From BQWY01 sp046351095 (GTDB taxonomy: Bacteria > Nitrospirota > Nitrospiria > Nitrospirales > Nitrospiraceae): DNA of 64,000 nucleotides. The position numbers and the translations under genes were made by a program. This document shows, one piece after another, positions 6,996-15,516 of the stretch. The stretch is from positions 1,240,001 to 1,304,000 of the forward strand of contig JAXLZC010000001.1 of NCBI GenBank assembly GCA_046351095.1, given 5' to 3'. Below the pieces are notes generated by a model. The model saw only the letters and a list, made by a program, of their open reading frames with translations. It was not told where the DNA came from and did no database searches. The number at the start of each line of letters is the position of its first letter. The first letter of the stretch is position 1.

Positions 6996-9340
6996 AAGAG
7001 AGGCGGTCGCTCCGAGATCGTGTGTGATGGGGATGGCGCCGGCGTGTGAGCTTGACGCGACGATTCCGATTGCGCAGGCGAGGCGGCGCTCCCGCGTCCA
7101 CGTTCATCCACCATAACCGCCGCGAGGCGACGGCACGCATCGTCGTTCACGAGTGCTTCGACGGAGAGCTGCTGCTTCCGCATCCAATTCGGATATTCAT
7201 CGACCGTTCCCGGCACGTTCGCTTGCGCCTGCTCTCCCGTCCAGTCGTCCAGGCTCGCCAAGACCAGCCGCGACTCCGTCCGCGCAAGAAATCGATGGAC
7301 CGCCTCCACGAGCCCGTCCGGAGGCTGTCCCGACGCGGCAACCGGTGTTGAGGCGGCCGTCCAGCCGCCATGTTCGCGCAACCCGTCCGACATCCGACGG
7401 CGATCCGCGTCCCGCGCCGCTTGTTGCTGCTTCTGCACGGCCTCGTCCGAGAACAATCCGAGACGCACACGCATAGCCAGGTCGTCCCCAGTCCAAAACC
7501 CAAGCAGCGTCGGCAAGTCATGCGTCGTCGCCACGGCCAGCGAATCCTGCGGATAGTCCTGCGGGCCTTTCCATCGACCGTCCGCGTGGCGCTCAAAGTA
7601 CCACACACGATAGGAAAAGGCGCGGAGACGGCCCAGCACCTCGCGCACCCATTTGGGCACCGTGCCGAGGTCCTCGCCGATAACAAGCGTGCGCGCGCGT
7701 TGGCTTTCGAGCGCCAGAACGGCCAACATCTCGTCCTGCGGATACTGTACGTAGACACCCGCATCGGCTTTTTTACCTTTGGGAATCCAGAACAGGCGGA
7801 ACAACCACATGACGTGATCCAACCGCAAGGCGCCGCCGCGCCGCATCGCCTGGCGAAACAGCGCGATCAACGGACCGTAGGCCGCGCGACGGAGCGCCAC
7901 GGGGTGAAACGGCGGGAAACCCCAATTTTGACCGTCCAACGAAAAGGCGTCGGGCGGACACCCGCAGTCGACCTCACGCACCAACACATCCTGCAGCACC
8001 CAGCCCTCGGCGCCGTAGGCGTCGCTCCCGAGCGCCAAGTCGTGGTACAGCCCCACACCCATGCCGGTGGCTTCGGTCGTGCGCACGACTGCGGCCAGTT
8101 GTTCTTCCGCCTGCCATTGTACGTACTGAAAAAACCCGATACGTTCCCGATGCTGCACACGAAATGCCTCGACCTGCGGGCTGCGCGGATGTCGATACTC
8201 TATCGGCCAATCGCGCCAGATGATCGGCGCCGCCGGATCGGGGCTGCAGACTTCTTTCAACGCCCGATAGGTTGCATAGTCGTCGAGCCAGGCACGCTGT
8301 GCGTCACAATAGTCGCGAAACACTCGGCGTCGGTCGTCCGAGGCATCGCTCAGGAATTGGCGATACAACAGCTCCATAACGGCGCGCTTCATCGAACCGA
8401 CCTCGTCATAGTCGACAACGTCGCGCGCGCGCGCAGCGGCCCTACGCGATTGAAAGGCCTCGCTCCGCACACACTGCTGTGCCGCCTCACACGAGGCGTA
8501 GTCCGCCACCGCTTCCACATCGAGATAAATCTCGTTGAGGGCGCTGCGACTATCCGGCGCATAGGGACTGATATGGTACGGCCGCTGATTTTGTAACGCG
8601 TGTAAGGGATTCACGCCGACGGCCCCGCCGCCGAGTTCACGCGCAACCCATTCGGTGACGGCATGCAAATCGGTAAAATCCCCGATGCCCCAATTCCGCG
8701 TCGACCGCAAGGCATACAACTGCAGCCAGATCCCCCAGGCGCGACGTTCGCCCGTGACGGCACGCGGGACATAACAGGTCTCGGGTGCGACGATCAGCGT
8801 GCAGACGCCGGTTCGCGTCGCATGCCCGTATCGGTCCCGCACCTCGATGGTCCAGCGGTAGTATCCGTCGGGAAGGTCGTCGGGCGGCGTCAATCCGATC
8901 GCGATGTAGCGAACGCCGTCGACATACGTCGTTTCAAGGATGCTGCAGGAAGGACCGATCGTGCCCGTACGCTGAAGGCTCCCCACCTCACTGCCGTCGA
9001 CCGGGGTACCTGGTTCACTCTGCAGTGACCAGCGAATTGTCCATGCGGCATCGTGGAAGGGTTCGCTCCGCAGCCGAAGTCGAAGCGGCTGCCGATGGCG
9101 CCCATGTTGCACCACGAGAACGGGATCGCACAGCGTCGTCCAATAGTCCTCGTGCAACCAGGCCAGCGACCGACGGAGGTCATCGACCGTGTCGACCACC
9201 ACCCCCATCGCCCGCAAACAGGCCTGCTGCGTCTCCGCCGAAACAACATGCTGCGCACCCCAAATATCGAAATACGCGTCGCCCATTCCGTAGGCGCGCG
9301 CAAGATGCCCCAGCAATGTTCTATGTTCTTCGGAAAGCAT
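6992..9340 (-). CDS. malQ: 4-alpha-glucanotransferase (amylomaltase, GH77)
   Basis: 782 residues, with about 260 residues of N-terminal beta-rich extension before the GH77 barrel, as in the longer MalQ forms. Barrel motifs are clear: GLYHDLALG, PPDAFSLDGQNWGFPP, LRLDH (nucleophile Asp), VIGEDLGTVP (acid/base Glu) and THDLPTL (third acidic residue). The enzyme moves maltooligosaccharide units between glucans, in maltodextrin or glycogen turnover. The ATG at 9340 begins MLSEEHRTLL; a longer frame runs to 9706 but overlaps the divergent DUF72 gene and lacks family similarity. No ribosome site precedes it. It heads an operon with a kinase and a sigma-54 regulator, an unusual arrangement. Confidence 0.93.
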   Translation of the reverse strand: MLSEEHRTLLGHLARAYGMGDAYFDIWGAQHVVSAETQQACLRAMGVVVDTVDDLRRSLAWLHEDYWTTLCDPVLVVQHGRHRQPLRLRLRSEPFHDAAWTIRWSLQSEPGTPVDGSEVGSLQRTGTIGPSCSILETTYVDGVRYIAIGLTPPDDLPDGYYRWTIEVRDRYGHATRTGVCTLIVAPETCYVPRAVTGERRAWGIWLQLYALRSTRNWGIGDFTDLHAVTEWVARELGGGAVGVNPLHALQNQRPYHISPYAPDSRSALNEIYLDVEAVADYASCEAAQQCVRSEAFQSRRAAARARDVVDYDEVGSMKRAVMELLYRQFLSDASDDRRRVFRDYCDAQRAWLDDYATYRALKEVCSPDPAAPIIWRDWPIEYRHPRSPQVEAFRVQHRERIGFFQYVQWQAEEQLAAVVRTTEATGMGVGLYHDLALGSDAYGAEGWVLQDVLVREVDCGCPPDAFSLDGQNWGFPPFHPVALRRAAYGPLIALFRQAMRRGGALRLDHVMWLFRLFWIPKGKKADAGVYVQYPQDEMLAVLALESQRARTLVIGEDLGTVPKWVREVLGRLRAFSYRVWYFERHADGRWKGPQDYPQDSLAVATTHDLPTLLGFWTGDDLAMRVRLGLFSDEAVQKQQQAARDADRRRMSDGLREHGGWTAASTPVAASGQPPDGLVEAVHRFLARTESRLVLASLDDWTGEQAQANVPGTVDEYPNWMRKQQLSVEALVNDDACRRLAAVMVDERGRGSAASPAQSESSRQAHTPAPSPSHTISERPPLL

Positions 9341-9349
9341 TGTGCTAGA

Positions 9350-9378
9350 AGTCTGAGAGAAGCCCCCTACGGTGTCAA
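9350..9378 (-). promoter_or_regulatory. Candidate promoter of the malQ operon
   Basis: On the minus strand: perfect TTGACA (9373-9378), 17-base spacer, weak -10 CAGACT (9350-9355). Transcription would start about three bases before the malQ ATG, suggesting a nearly leaderless mRNA. Confidence 0.35.
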
Positions 9379-9381
9379 GCG

Positions 9382-10539
9382 ATGAACGATACAGATTGGA
9401 TGCCTGAGACGACTGTCGATGCGGCCACGGCGACCGATCAATTGGCGCTCGAATTTGGCGACTTCGGCGATAGCGGCAGATCCGCCGCGTCGCAGCCAAT
9501 TGCGCGGACACAAGCAATTCGGCGCTCGAATAGACGCTCCACCAACGACCCAACGCCTGCTCCAGCGGCATCCACCTCGACCGATGTCCCCACGAACGAT
9601 CTCGTATATGCGGGTCCAGATGGGCCGCGCGTCCGCTTCGGGACCAGTTCGTGGGCCTACGAAGGCTGGAAGGGGCAAATTTACCAACGCGATTATTCGG
9701 AGGCACGCTTCAGCCGCGAGAGTTTAGCCGAGTACGCAACCTATGCCGTCGGAGGCACACGCCTCTTCGGCACCGTCGGGGTGGATCACAGTTTTTACCG
9801 CCCACCGACCAGGGCCCAATGGCAACGATACGCCGACCTCGTGCCCGACGATTTTCAGTTTTGCCTCAAGGTCTGGGAAGAATTAACGATCCCGACCTTC
9901 GCAGCTATTCCACGATACGGCGACAAACAAGGGACGGTGAACCCACGGTTTCTCGACGCCACCCTCTTCACCGACATGGTCGCCGGTCCCACCGCCGCAG
10001 GGCTCGGCAACAAGCTGGGTGTCTTCCTGTTCGAATTTCAGCGGACCGGCATTGCCCCGGAACTATTCCTCGATCGCCTCGAAGGATTCTTGAGCGCCTT
10101 GCCGCACACCTACCGCTACGCCGTCGAAATCCGCGAGCAGACCCTGCTCAATGCCCCCAATGCCTCGCGGTATCGCGCGATACTCGAACGCACAGAGGTC
10201 GCGCACGTCTATAACCACTGGACGGCGATGCCATCGTTGGCCGACCAACATCGCCAACTCGGCGGGACGTTCACCGCACCCACCGTCGTGACACGGCTCC
10301 TGACGCCGCGCGGGGTGCGATTTCAAACCGCGGTAGATCGATACAAACCCTACAATCGGCTTGTGGCGCCGATCCCGACGATGCGGGACGACGCGGCCGC
10401 CTTAATCGAACAGGCGGTGGCCGGCGGTCGGCGCCCCTACGTGCTCGTGAACAACCGCTCAGAGGGGAACTCGCCGCTGACGATCAAGGCCCTGGTCACC
10501 CTCTTGAAGTCACGGCACGCGCTCCACGAGTTGGCCTAA
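9382..10539 (+). CDS. DUF72 family protein
   Basis: 385 residues. Residues from about 80 on form a DUF72 TIM-barrel-like domain, opening with RFGTSSWAYEGWKG and containing HSFYRPPTRAQW, FCLKVWEE and a late HVYNHW segment. The biochemical role of DUF72 (YecE-like) proteins is not established. The first 75 residues are a Ser/Thr/Ala/Pro-rich extension not usual in the family, so a later start is possible. The gene diverges from malQ with only 41 bases between the starts, so its promoter must lie in or overlap malQ. No clear ribosome site precedes either candidate start. Confidence 0.85.
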   Translation: MNDTDWMPETTVDAATATDQLALEFGDFGDSGRSAASQPIARTQAIRRSNRRSTNDPTPAPAASTSTDVPTNDLVYAGPDGPRVRFGTSSWAYEGWKGQIYQRDYSEARFSRESLAEYATYAVGGTRLFGTVGVDHSFYRPPTRAQWQRYADLVPDDFQFCLKVWEELTIPTFAAIPRYGDKQGTVNPRFLDATLFTDMVAGPTAAGLGNKLGVFLFEFQRTGIAPELFLDRLEGFLSALPHTYRYAVEIREQTLLNAPNASRYRAILERTEVAHVYNHWTAMPSLADQHRQLGGTFTAPTVVTRLLTPRGVRFQTAVDRYKPYNRLVAPIPTMRDDAAALIEQAVAGGRRPYVLVNNRSEGNSPLTIKALVTLLKSRHALHELA

Positions 10540-10560
10540 GCGCAAGACGCTTGGTATCAT
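10531..10560 (+). promoter_or_regulatory. Candidate promoter upstream of secreted protein gene
   Basis: TTGGCC, 18-base spacer, TATCAT, overlapping the end of the DUF72 gene. It would start transcription about 30 bases before the ATG at 10597. Confidence 0.35.
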
Positions 10561-10596
10561 ATCGACTCACCTCGTGTTCCAGTGATGGAGGGTCCC

Positions 10597-11400
10597 ATGT
10601 CCAACACGACGCGCGTGGTACAGCCCCAACTCCACAGGTCCGATTCCTTCGGACATCTCGATACCAACACAGTCCGCACCCGGTCGATGCCTTCGACCTG
10701 GCCGCTATCCTTAAGCGGCGCGCTCTTGCTGATTCCTCTCGTGAGTACCGCCTGGGCGGCGGGCACGGAGGTCCACGGCGACTACCGGTATGCCTTTCGC
10801 AAACCGCAAACGGACGCGTCGGCCCAGACCTATGCCTGCGAACAGGCGGCGCGTGCGGCCGTCAGCCGCTCCGAGGTCTTTCGCGAAGCCACGGCGCATC
10901 TTGTCGACAGTCCACTGCTCCGTACGTTGGTTGACACCGTCAGAAAGGACGCGCTGACGGACGTCCAGATTGTGGAACAACATATCGAGGGCTCGGTGGC
11001 CAGTTGCCAGGTGACCGGCCGACTCGATCCCTCTGCCGTTGTGTCGCTCACAAAAGCGCAGGTCGTCGGCCCGGTCGATACGGCGAAACCGTCGATGGAC
11101 CAGAACCGGGCGCTCCGCCTGCTCTCCGTCACGGACGACACAGCCGGGTTTCTGTTGATCGCGTATGAGGCGTTGCGTCGGCTGGATTGGTTGAGCACCG
11201 CCTATCAGGGCTCGTTGCGGGACGAATCGGATATCCGCGTGGAATTTTTCGACGCGCGCGGGCAAAGCCTCGGAGCGAAACGGCTCCCCGCCAGGCTGAC
11301 CAGCGGCGGCGACGATGTGATGAATCCGGGCGAGATCGGAACACGGCAAGTCCTAAAACCGGCGGGTACGCAGAGCTGGCGTGTGTGGTTGTCGAAATAG
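10597..11400 (+). CDS. Predicted exported protein of unknown function
   Basis: 267 residues from the ATG at 10597, which follows GGAGGG by four bases. A hydrophobic stretch (PLSLSGALLLIPLVSTAWA) with a likely signal-peptidase site after AWA indicates export; a second ATG at 10687 would give a shorter, more standard signal peptide. The mature region starts with a helical part holding two Cys (C-E-Q-A-A and A-S-C-Q-V), then a beta-rich part around DESDIRVEFFDARGQSLG that looks like a small Ig-like domain. I do not recognise the family. It ends just before a strong bidirectional terminator. Confidence 0.75.
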   Translation: MSNTTRVVQPQLHRSDSFGHLDTNTVRTRSMPSTWPLSLSGALLLIPLVSTAWAAGTEVHGDYRYAFRKPQTDASAQTYACEQAARAAVSRSEVFREATAHLVDSPLLRTLVDTVRKDALTDVQIVEQHIEGSVASCQVTGRLDPSAVVSLTKAQVVGPVDTAKPSMDQNRALRLLSVTDDTAGFLLIAYEALRRLDWLSTAYQGSLRDESDIRVEFFDARGQSLGAKRLPARLTSGGDDVMNPGEIGTRQVLKPAGTQSWRVWLSK

Positions 11401-11425
11401 ACCGGCGCTTCGCAGTTCACCCCAC

Positions 11426-11468
11426 AAAAAAAAAGGGCGCAAAGGCCGACAGCCTTTGCGCCCTTTTT
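11426..11468. terminator. Bidirectional intrinsic terminator
   Basis: Stem GGGCGCAAAGG / CCTTTGCGCCC with a seven-base loop, flanked by an A run on the left and a T run on the right. It works in both directions between the convergent exported-protein and SPFH genes. Confidence 0.93.
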
Positions 11469-11495
11469 CATATCGAATCAGAATCCTGTCAGCGA

Positions 11496-12332
11496 TTACT
11501 GCGCCGGCGTCGCCGGCGGTAGATTCAGTCCCACCCGCTCCAATCCCATGATGACGGTCAAGGCCGTCGGCGAGTGCTGAACGACCTCCTTCTGCACTTC
11601 GATCCGGCGCAAGTCGACAAACTCCGGCGCCGTCAATCCCAACGCTTCGCGATAGGCCCGGTCGGCGATACCGCGCTGCTTCTCGGCCTTTTCGCGGGCC
11701 TCTTCCGCCTTCTGGAATTCCACCATCGTAATACGGCGTTGTTCCTGAATGATCGTCTGCGCCGTCTGCTCCAAGACCCCCTTCGGCGGCAAGATGCTGC
11801 CGACGACGATCCGATTCAACCGCACAGGAATCTGCTGCTTCTCCAAAATATTCACCCGCACCTGATTCGCGATCGCTTCCTGCAACTTGGTGCGCGTGGT
11901 CGGATCCGTCGTCAATTGGAAGAGCGGATACCGCTGCACTTCCTCGCGCACCGCCGTCCTGAAGGCTTCCTTCACGTTTTGGCTGTACCATGTCGGGCCG
12001 AAGCGGCTGATCAATTCGGGGGAGCGCCCTTCGATGACGTTGGCGATCATGAACGCGTCGAACGAGACCGGCGCGTTTTCCGACGAGATGATGTCAAAGT
12101 GCTCGGAGTACTGCACCGGCCGCACATCGATATCGATAACTTGGGTGGTCGCCGCGACCAATTGCCGTCCCGTTTTGACCGGCACGGGATCGACCCCGCC
12201 GTGCCCTAAAAAGACAGGTTTTTCGACCAACACACCTTCATGGCCCGCGTCGATAGATGTCAACGCGCACCCCGACGTCCCGGCGGCCAACGCCAGTACC
12301 AGGGCGACGACTGCCGGATGGACTGTGTGCAT
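11496..12332 (-). CDS. SPFH/Band 7 (prohibitin-like) lipoprotein
   Basis: 278 residues. A signal peptide ends in the lipobox TSGC, followed by an SPFH domain (about 30-190) and a charged helical tail with EFQKAEEAREKAEKQ, as in prohibitin and stomatin proteins that oligomerise in membranes. Here a lipid anchor replaces the usual transmembrane helix. Possible roles are membrane-domain organisation or protease control. The ATG at 12332 follows GGGAGG by five bases; the longer frame to 12398 has no ribosome site. It is single, with its own promoter and a shared terminator. Confidence 0.88.
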   Translation of the reverse strand: MHTVHPAVVALVLALAAGTSGCALTSIDAGHEGVLVEKPVFLGHGGVDPVPVKTGRQLVAATTQVIDIDVRPVQYSEHFDIISSENAPVSFDAFMIANVIEGRSPELISRFGPTWYSQNVKEAFRTAVREEVQRYPLFQLTTDPTTRTKLQEAIANQVRVNILEKQQIPVRLNRIVVGSILPPKGVLEQTAQTIIQEQRRITMVEFQKAEEAREKAEKQRGIADRAYREALGLTAPEFVDLRRIEVQKEVVQHSPTALTVIMGLERVGLNLPPATPAQ

Positions 12333-12412
12333 AACAACCTCCCTGTGGCAGATGATGCGTCGAGATTGTGTGGGCGACGCGTTCGGCGTCGGCTCCATAC
12401 GCTAGAGCTAGA

Positions 12413-12442
12413 AGCTTACCGACCGGAAATTCCCAAAGTCAA
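12413..12442 (-). promoter_or_regulatory. Candidate promoter of the SPFH gene
   Basis: Minus strand: TTGACT (12437-12442), 18-base spacer, TAAGCT (12413-12418), about 75 bases before the ATG. Confidence 0.5.
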
Positions 12443-12497
12443 CGCGGGGCGACCATGGCCGCAGGCAGTGGGAGGGAGAGACGATCGCGTGCGCCGA

Positions 12498-12989
12498 TCA
12501 GTTGATCCCGGCTTCGCGCTGCAGCCACCGCACGTATCGAATGATCTCGTCGACATCGGCCGTGCTCACGCCATTGATTTTCGGCATGTCGCCGAACTGC
12601 CAATGGTGCGCGCGCACACCGTTTGCCGCGGCTCGCTGAAACGCCATGTCCCCATGGTGATTCGGCTCGTAGATCTTGTGCACCAGCGGCGGCCCGTTGC
12701 CGGTGCCGACAGCCTTCACACCATGGCAGGCCGAACAATTGGTCTGGAACAGCGCTTCGCCCTTCCGCATGTCTTCCGGTGCTGTCGACGCAGTTGAGGC
12801 AGCGGAGGACGTCGCGCCCGTCGTAGGGGCGGGCGCCTTTTCGGCATCCGATCGCCCGCACCCGCCAATAAAAAGGAGCGGGAGCAGTAGCGCGATGAGC
12901 AGGCGCTGACGGCGGCCTGCTCCAGTACATGCGTGACCGGCTGAACTGCATGGAAACATCGATCGATTCATCAATCTTCTGGTAGTCAT
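12498..12989 (-). CDS. Lipid-anchored mono-haem cytochrome c
   Basis: 163 residues. A basic N-region, a Leu-rich segment and IGGC (C44) mark a lipoprotein. After a Ser/Thr/Ala linker the class I cytochrome c domain has C85-S-A-C88-H89 for covalent haem, and a downstream FGDMPKI segment supplies the probable axial Met. It should act as a periplasmic electron carrier tied to a membrane. In-frame starts at 12971 and 12959 would shorten only the N-region. It follows a small membrane protein gene and queC on the same strand, with gaps of about 40 bases, so co-transcription is possible though functionally odd. Confidence 0.9.
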   Translation of the reverse strand: MTTRRLMNRSMFPCSSAGHACTGAGRRQRLLIALLLPLLFIGGCGRSDAEKAPAPTTGATSSAASTASTAPEDMRKGEALFQTNCSACHGVKAVGTGNGPPLVHKIYEPNHHGDMAFQRAAANGVRAHHWQFGDMPKINGVSTADVDEIIRYVRWLQREAGIN

Positions 12990-13034
12990 AACGATTCGAG
13001 CAGACGTGAGTAGGGCAAACGCAGCGGCACGGAC

Positions 13035-13223
13035 CTAGTGATCGTCCAGTTTGGGATCGGGGGTCGGCGGGCTGTCTGCACTGGACGGGTGCGCAAACTG
13101 CTCGCGCAGCATCTCGGTCGTGCGCTTCATCGTCATCTTCCGATAGATGCGAGCCGTCAAGGGCGCCAAGACGATGATGGCGATCGTGAGATACATAAAA
13201 AATTCTTCATTCGATACGCGCAT
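13035..13223 (-). CDS. Small single-pass membrane protein
   Basis: 62 residues with one hydrophobic segment (MYLTIAIIVLAPLTARIY), then a basic stretch and an acidic Pro-rich tail ending DDH. A GAGG ribosome site lies six bases before the ATG. The gene is evenly spaced between queC and the cytochrome c gene on the same strand. I do not recognise it; small proteins of this form may accompany respiratory cytochromes, but that is inference. Confidence 0.6.
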   Translation of the reverse strand: MRVSNEEFFMYLTIAIIVLAPLTARIYRKMTMKRTTEMLREQFAHPSSADSPPTPDPKLDDH

Positions 13224-13262
13224 ACCACACCTCGGCGATCACACACTCATCATCGAGCCCAA

Positions 13263-13973
13263 TTACACAGACGCTCGCCCGACGGCATAGGGGACAGGAT
13301 CCTTCAACCCCGCGGCCCAGAAGCCTTCCAGACGAATCACACAACTATCACACCGTCCGCATGCGATACCATCCCCGTCGGGATCGTAGCAACTATGCGT
13401 GAGATGCAAGGGCGCCTGCAGGCTGACGCCCAAGGCGATGATTTCTTTTTTGGACAGGGTCAGCAGCGGGGCGGAAATGTCCAGCGGCGCCGTCTGCCCT
13501 TGTTTGGTGCCGAGACGCGCCACGCCTTCGAAGGCGCGGAGAAATTCCGGACGGCAATCGGGGTAGCCCGAGTAGTCCACCACGTTGGCCCCGATACAAA
13601 TACGACTGGCCGCGACGGTCTCCGCGTAGGCGGTGGCCAACGCCAAAAAAATCGTATTACGCCCCGGGACGTAGGTCGAGGGAATCTCCCCCTCGCGCTG
13701 CTTCGCCGAACGATCCTTCGGCACCGGTTGGTCCGACGTAAGCGACGACCCGCCGATGGCCCGCAAGTCCACCTCGACGATCCGATGGTCACAGACACCG
13801 AGCGCCTGCCCCACCGCCCGCGCACAGTCGAGCTCGCGCCGATGCCGCTGCCCGTACGATACGGTGAGGAAATAGAGGGCGTAGCCCTCCTGCTTCGTCA
13901 CGGTTGCCGCAACGGTCGAATCGAGTCCACCACTGGCGAGGATGACTGCGCGCTTAATGGAGGTCTGCGCCAT
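13263..13973 (-). CDS. queC: 7-cyano-7-deazaguanine synthase
   Basis: 236 residues of the full QueC family length. The PP-loop ATP site SGGLDS is at 14-19, the N-terminal SYGQRH motif follows, and VPGRN, NVVDYSGYPDCRPEF and the C-terminal zinc site (CYDPDGDGIACGRCDSC) are present. It converts 7-carboxy-7-deazaguanine to preQ0 using ATP and ammonia, on the route to queuosine in tRNA. The other que genes are not in this window. It is the first gene of a minus-strand run leading to a small membrane protein and cytochrome c. Confidence 0.96.
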   Translation of the reverse strand: MAQTSIKRAVILASGGLDSTVAATVTKQEGYALYFLTVSYGQRHRRELDCARAVGQALGVCDHRIVEVDLRAIGGSSLTSDQPVPKDRSAKQREGEIPSTYVPGRNTIFLALATAYAETVAASRICIGANVVDYSGYPDCRPEFLRAFEGVARLGTKQGQTAPLDISAPLLTLSKKEIIALGVSLQAPLHLTHSCYDPDGDGIACGRCDSCVIRLEGFWAAGLKDPVPYAVGRASV

Positions 13974-14133
13974 AGACGAGGATCCGGCTCGTTACCACGG
14001 AGCTGACGGACGTATAGGCCGTCGCACCAATCGAGACACCGAGTCGATGGGAACCTGCGTGGGAATGACACACACGAGACACCGGCACTGAGACACATGG
14101 GTACCGACGGACGTCGGCATCGGATGAGGACAC

Positions 14134-14754
14134 TTAGTCGCGATCTTCTTCCTTCTCGATTTTTTCCAGCAACTCCGTGCGCGCCTGGCATTCCACGCAC
14201 AGCTTCGCGAAGGGGACGACGGCCAACCGCTTTTCGCTGATGTCGACGCCGCACTCCGCGCAAATGCCGTAGGTACCTTCGGCCAGACGCGTCATCGCCT
14301 CATCGATCATCTGGCGCTTGCGGTTGCGCATCTCCATCAAGGAGATGTCCACCTCGCGCTCCAAATCCATCGACGCCTGATCGCCGATGTCCTTCGCCGA
14401 TTCGAGACGCTGCTGCTGATCTTCCGTGACCGACTGGCCGAGGTTGCCGCCGATTTCCTTCAGCACCTCTTGGCGCTTGGTCATCAACATACGGTGCAAG
14501 TGATCGCGACGCGCTTCCTGCTCCGGCGTGAGTGTGATCACGCGGCGGGTCTGAAAGTCGCCAGCCTGAAGACTGGCGGCCACACGTGCAATATCTTTCC
14601 CGACGGACGGGGCCGATGCGGTGGACGCCGCGGACTTCGCCGGTACGGCTTTCGCAGCGGCGACCGGTTCGGCATGTTTCTCGACGGACTTCGACGGTGT
14701 GGATGCTTTCGCTTTCACAGGCGCTTTCTTTTTCGGCTGCGGCTTGGTTGTCAT
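14134..14754 (-). CDS. DksA/TraR-type zinc-finger protein
   Basis: 206 residues. An N-terminal Lys/Ala-rich, low-complexity extension (about 1-75) precedes the DksA-like part: a long coiled-coil helix pair containing D-I-G-D-Q-A-S and the C-terminal zinc finger CAECG...CVECQ. DksA-like proteins enter the RNA polymerase secondary channel and, often with ppGpp, tune rRNA and stress promoters. The ATG at 14754 follows a GGGGCC stretch; a longer frame to 14874 would cross its promoter. The basic extension is unusual for DksA and resembles the one on the pyruvate carboxylase B subunit. Confidence 0.88.
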   Translation of the reverse strand: MTTKPQPKKKAPVKAKASTPSKSVEKHAEPVAAAKAVPAKSAASTASAPSVGKDIARVAASLQAGDFQTRRVITLTPEQEARRDHLHRMLMTKRQEVLKEIGGNLGQSVTEDQQQRLESAKDIGDQASMDLEREVDISLMEMRNRKRQMIDEAMTRLAEGTYGICAECGVDISEKRLAVVPFAKLCVECQARTELLEKIEKEEDRD

Positions 14755-14805
14755 GGAGGCCCCATGCGAACGGTTCGGAGCGGGGACGGGGAAAAAAGTC
14801 CGGCA

Positions 14806-14834
14806 TCTATAGCACGGCACTTTTTCATTTACAA
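14806..14834 (-). promoter_or_regulatory. Candidate promoter of the DksA/TraR gene
   Basis: Minus strand: TTGTAA (14829-14834), 17-base spacer ending in TGC, TATAGA (14806-14811). The extended -10 reads TGCTATAGA. Start is about 45 bases before the ATG. Confidence 0.55.
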
Positions 14835-14971
14835 GGGTAAGTCGGAACGGACAGACAAGCGACGACGCACGCACCGACAGCGGACAATCGCGAGACTGCT
14901 GGAGGCGTCGAGCGCTCGGACCGGGAGCCCACAGGCCCCGGCGACGCCCGCAGCATCGAGCGCACTATTCC

Positions 14972-15487
14972 CTAGGGATAGGTGACTGTGGCGACGATCC
15001 GCTGTCCCGGCAGACGGGTACGGCCGTTCAGAAAGGCAAGTTCGACCAAAAACGCCAACCCAGCGACGTGTCCGCCCAATTGCTGCACCAGTTGCACCGC
15101 GGCATCCGCCGTTCCGCCGGTCGCCAACAAGTCGTCGACGATCAGCACCCGCTCGCCCGGCGTAATCGCATCGCGATGGATCGACAGCGCGTTGGAACCG
15201 TATTCCAGGTCGTATTTGATCTCGTAGGTATCGGCGGGAAGCTTCCCTGGTCGCCGCACCGGCACGAAGCCGGCATTCAACTGCGTCGCCAAGACGGATC
15301 CGGCGATGAACCCACGCGACTCGATCCCGACGACCTTCGTGATCCGTTCGTCGACAAAGGGGCGTTGCAGATCCTCAATGATGGCGCGAAGCGCCGTCGG
15401 ATCCTTCAACAAGGTGGTGATATCGTAGAAGAGGATGCCGGGCTTGGGGAAGTCGGGGACTTCGCGGATCAGAGCTTTGTAGTTCAC
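14972..15487 (-). CDS. apt: Adenine phosphoribosyltransferase
   Basis: 171 residues, standard Apt length. Typical motifs are GILFYDITTLLKDP near the N-terminus, GIESRGFI, a flexible-loop region with PVRRPGKLP, and the PRPP-binding site RVLIVDDLLATGGTA. It salvages adenine to AMP with PRPP in the cytoplasm. The start is GTG at 15487 (NYKALIREVPDFP follows) with no good ribosome site. The gene lies 29 bases after the sigma-factor gene on the same strand and is probably co-transcribed with it. Confidence 0.96.
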   Translation of the reverse strand: MNYKALIREVPDFPKPGILFYDITTLLKDPTALRAIIEDLQRPFVDERITKVVGIESRGFIAGSVLATQLNAGFVPVRRPGKLPADTYEIKYDLEYGSNALSIHRDAITPGERVLIVDDLLATGGTADAAVQLVQQLGGHVAGLAFLVELAFLNGRTRLPGQRIVATVTYP

Positions 15488-15516
15488 AGAGGCGATCGTA
15501 CCGATCAGGCTAAGCG

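Noticed and set aside
9341..9706. Longer N-terminus for malQ
   Set aside because: It overlaps the start of the divergent DUF72 gene, is Arg/Ser-rich with no family likeness, and spans the promoter.
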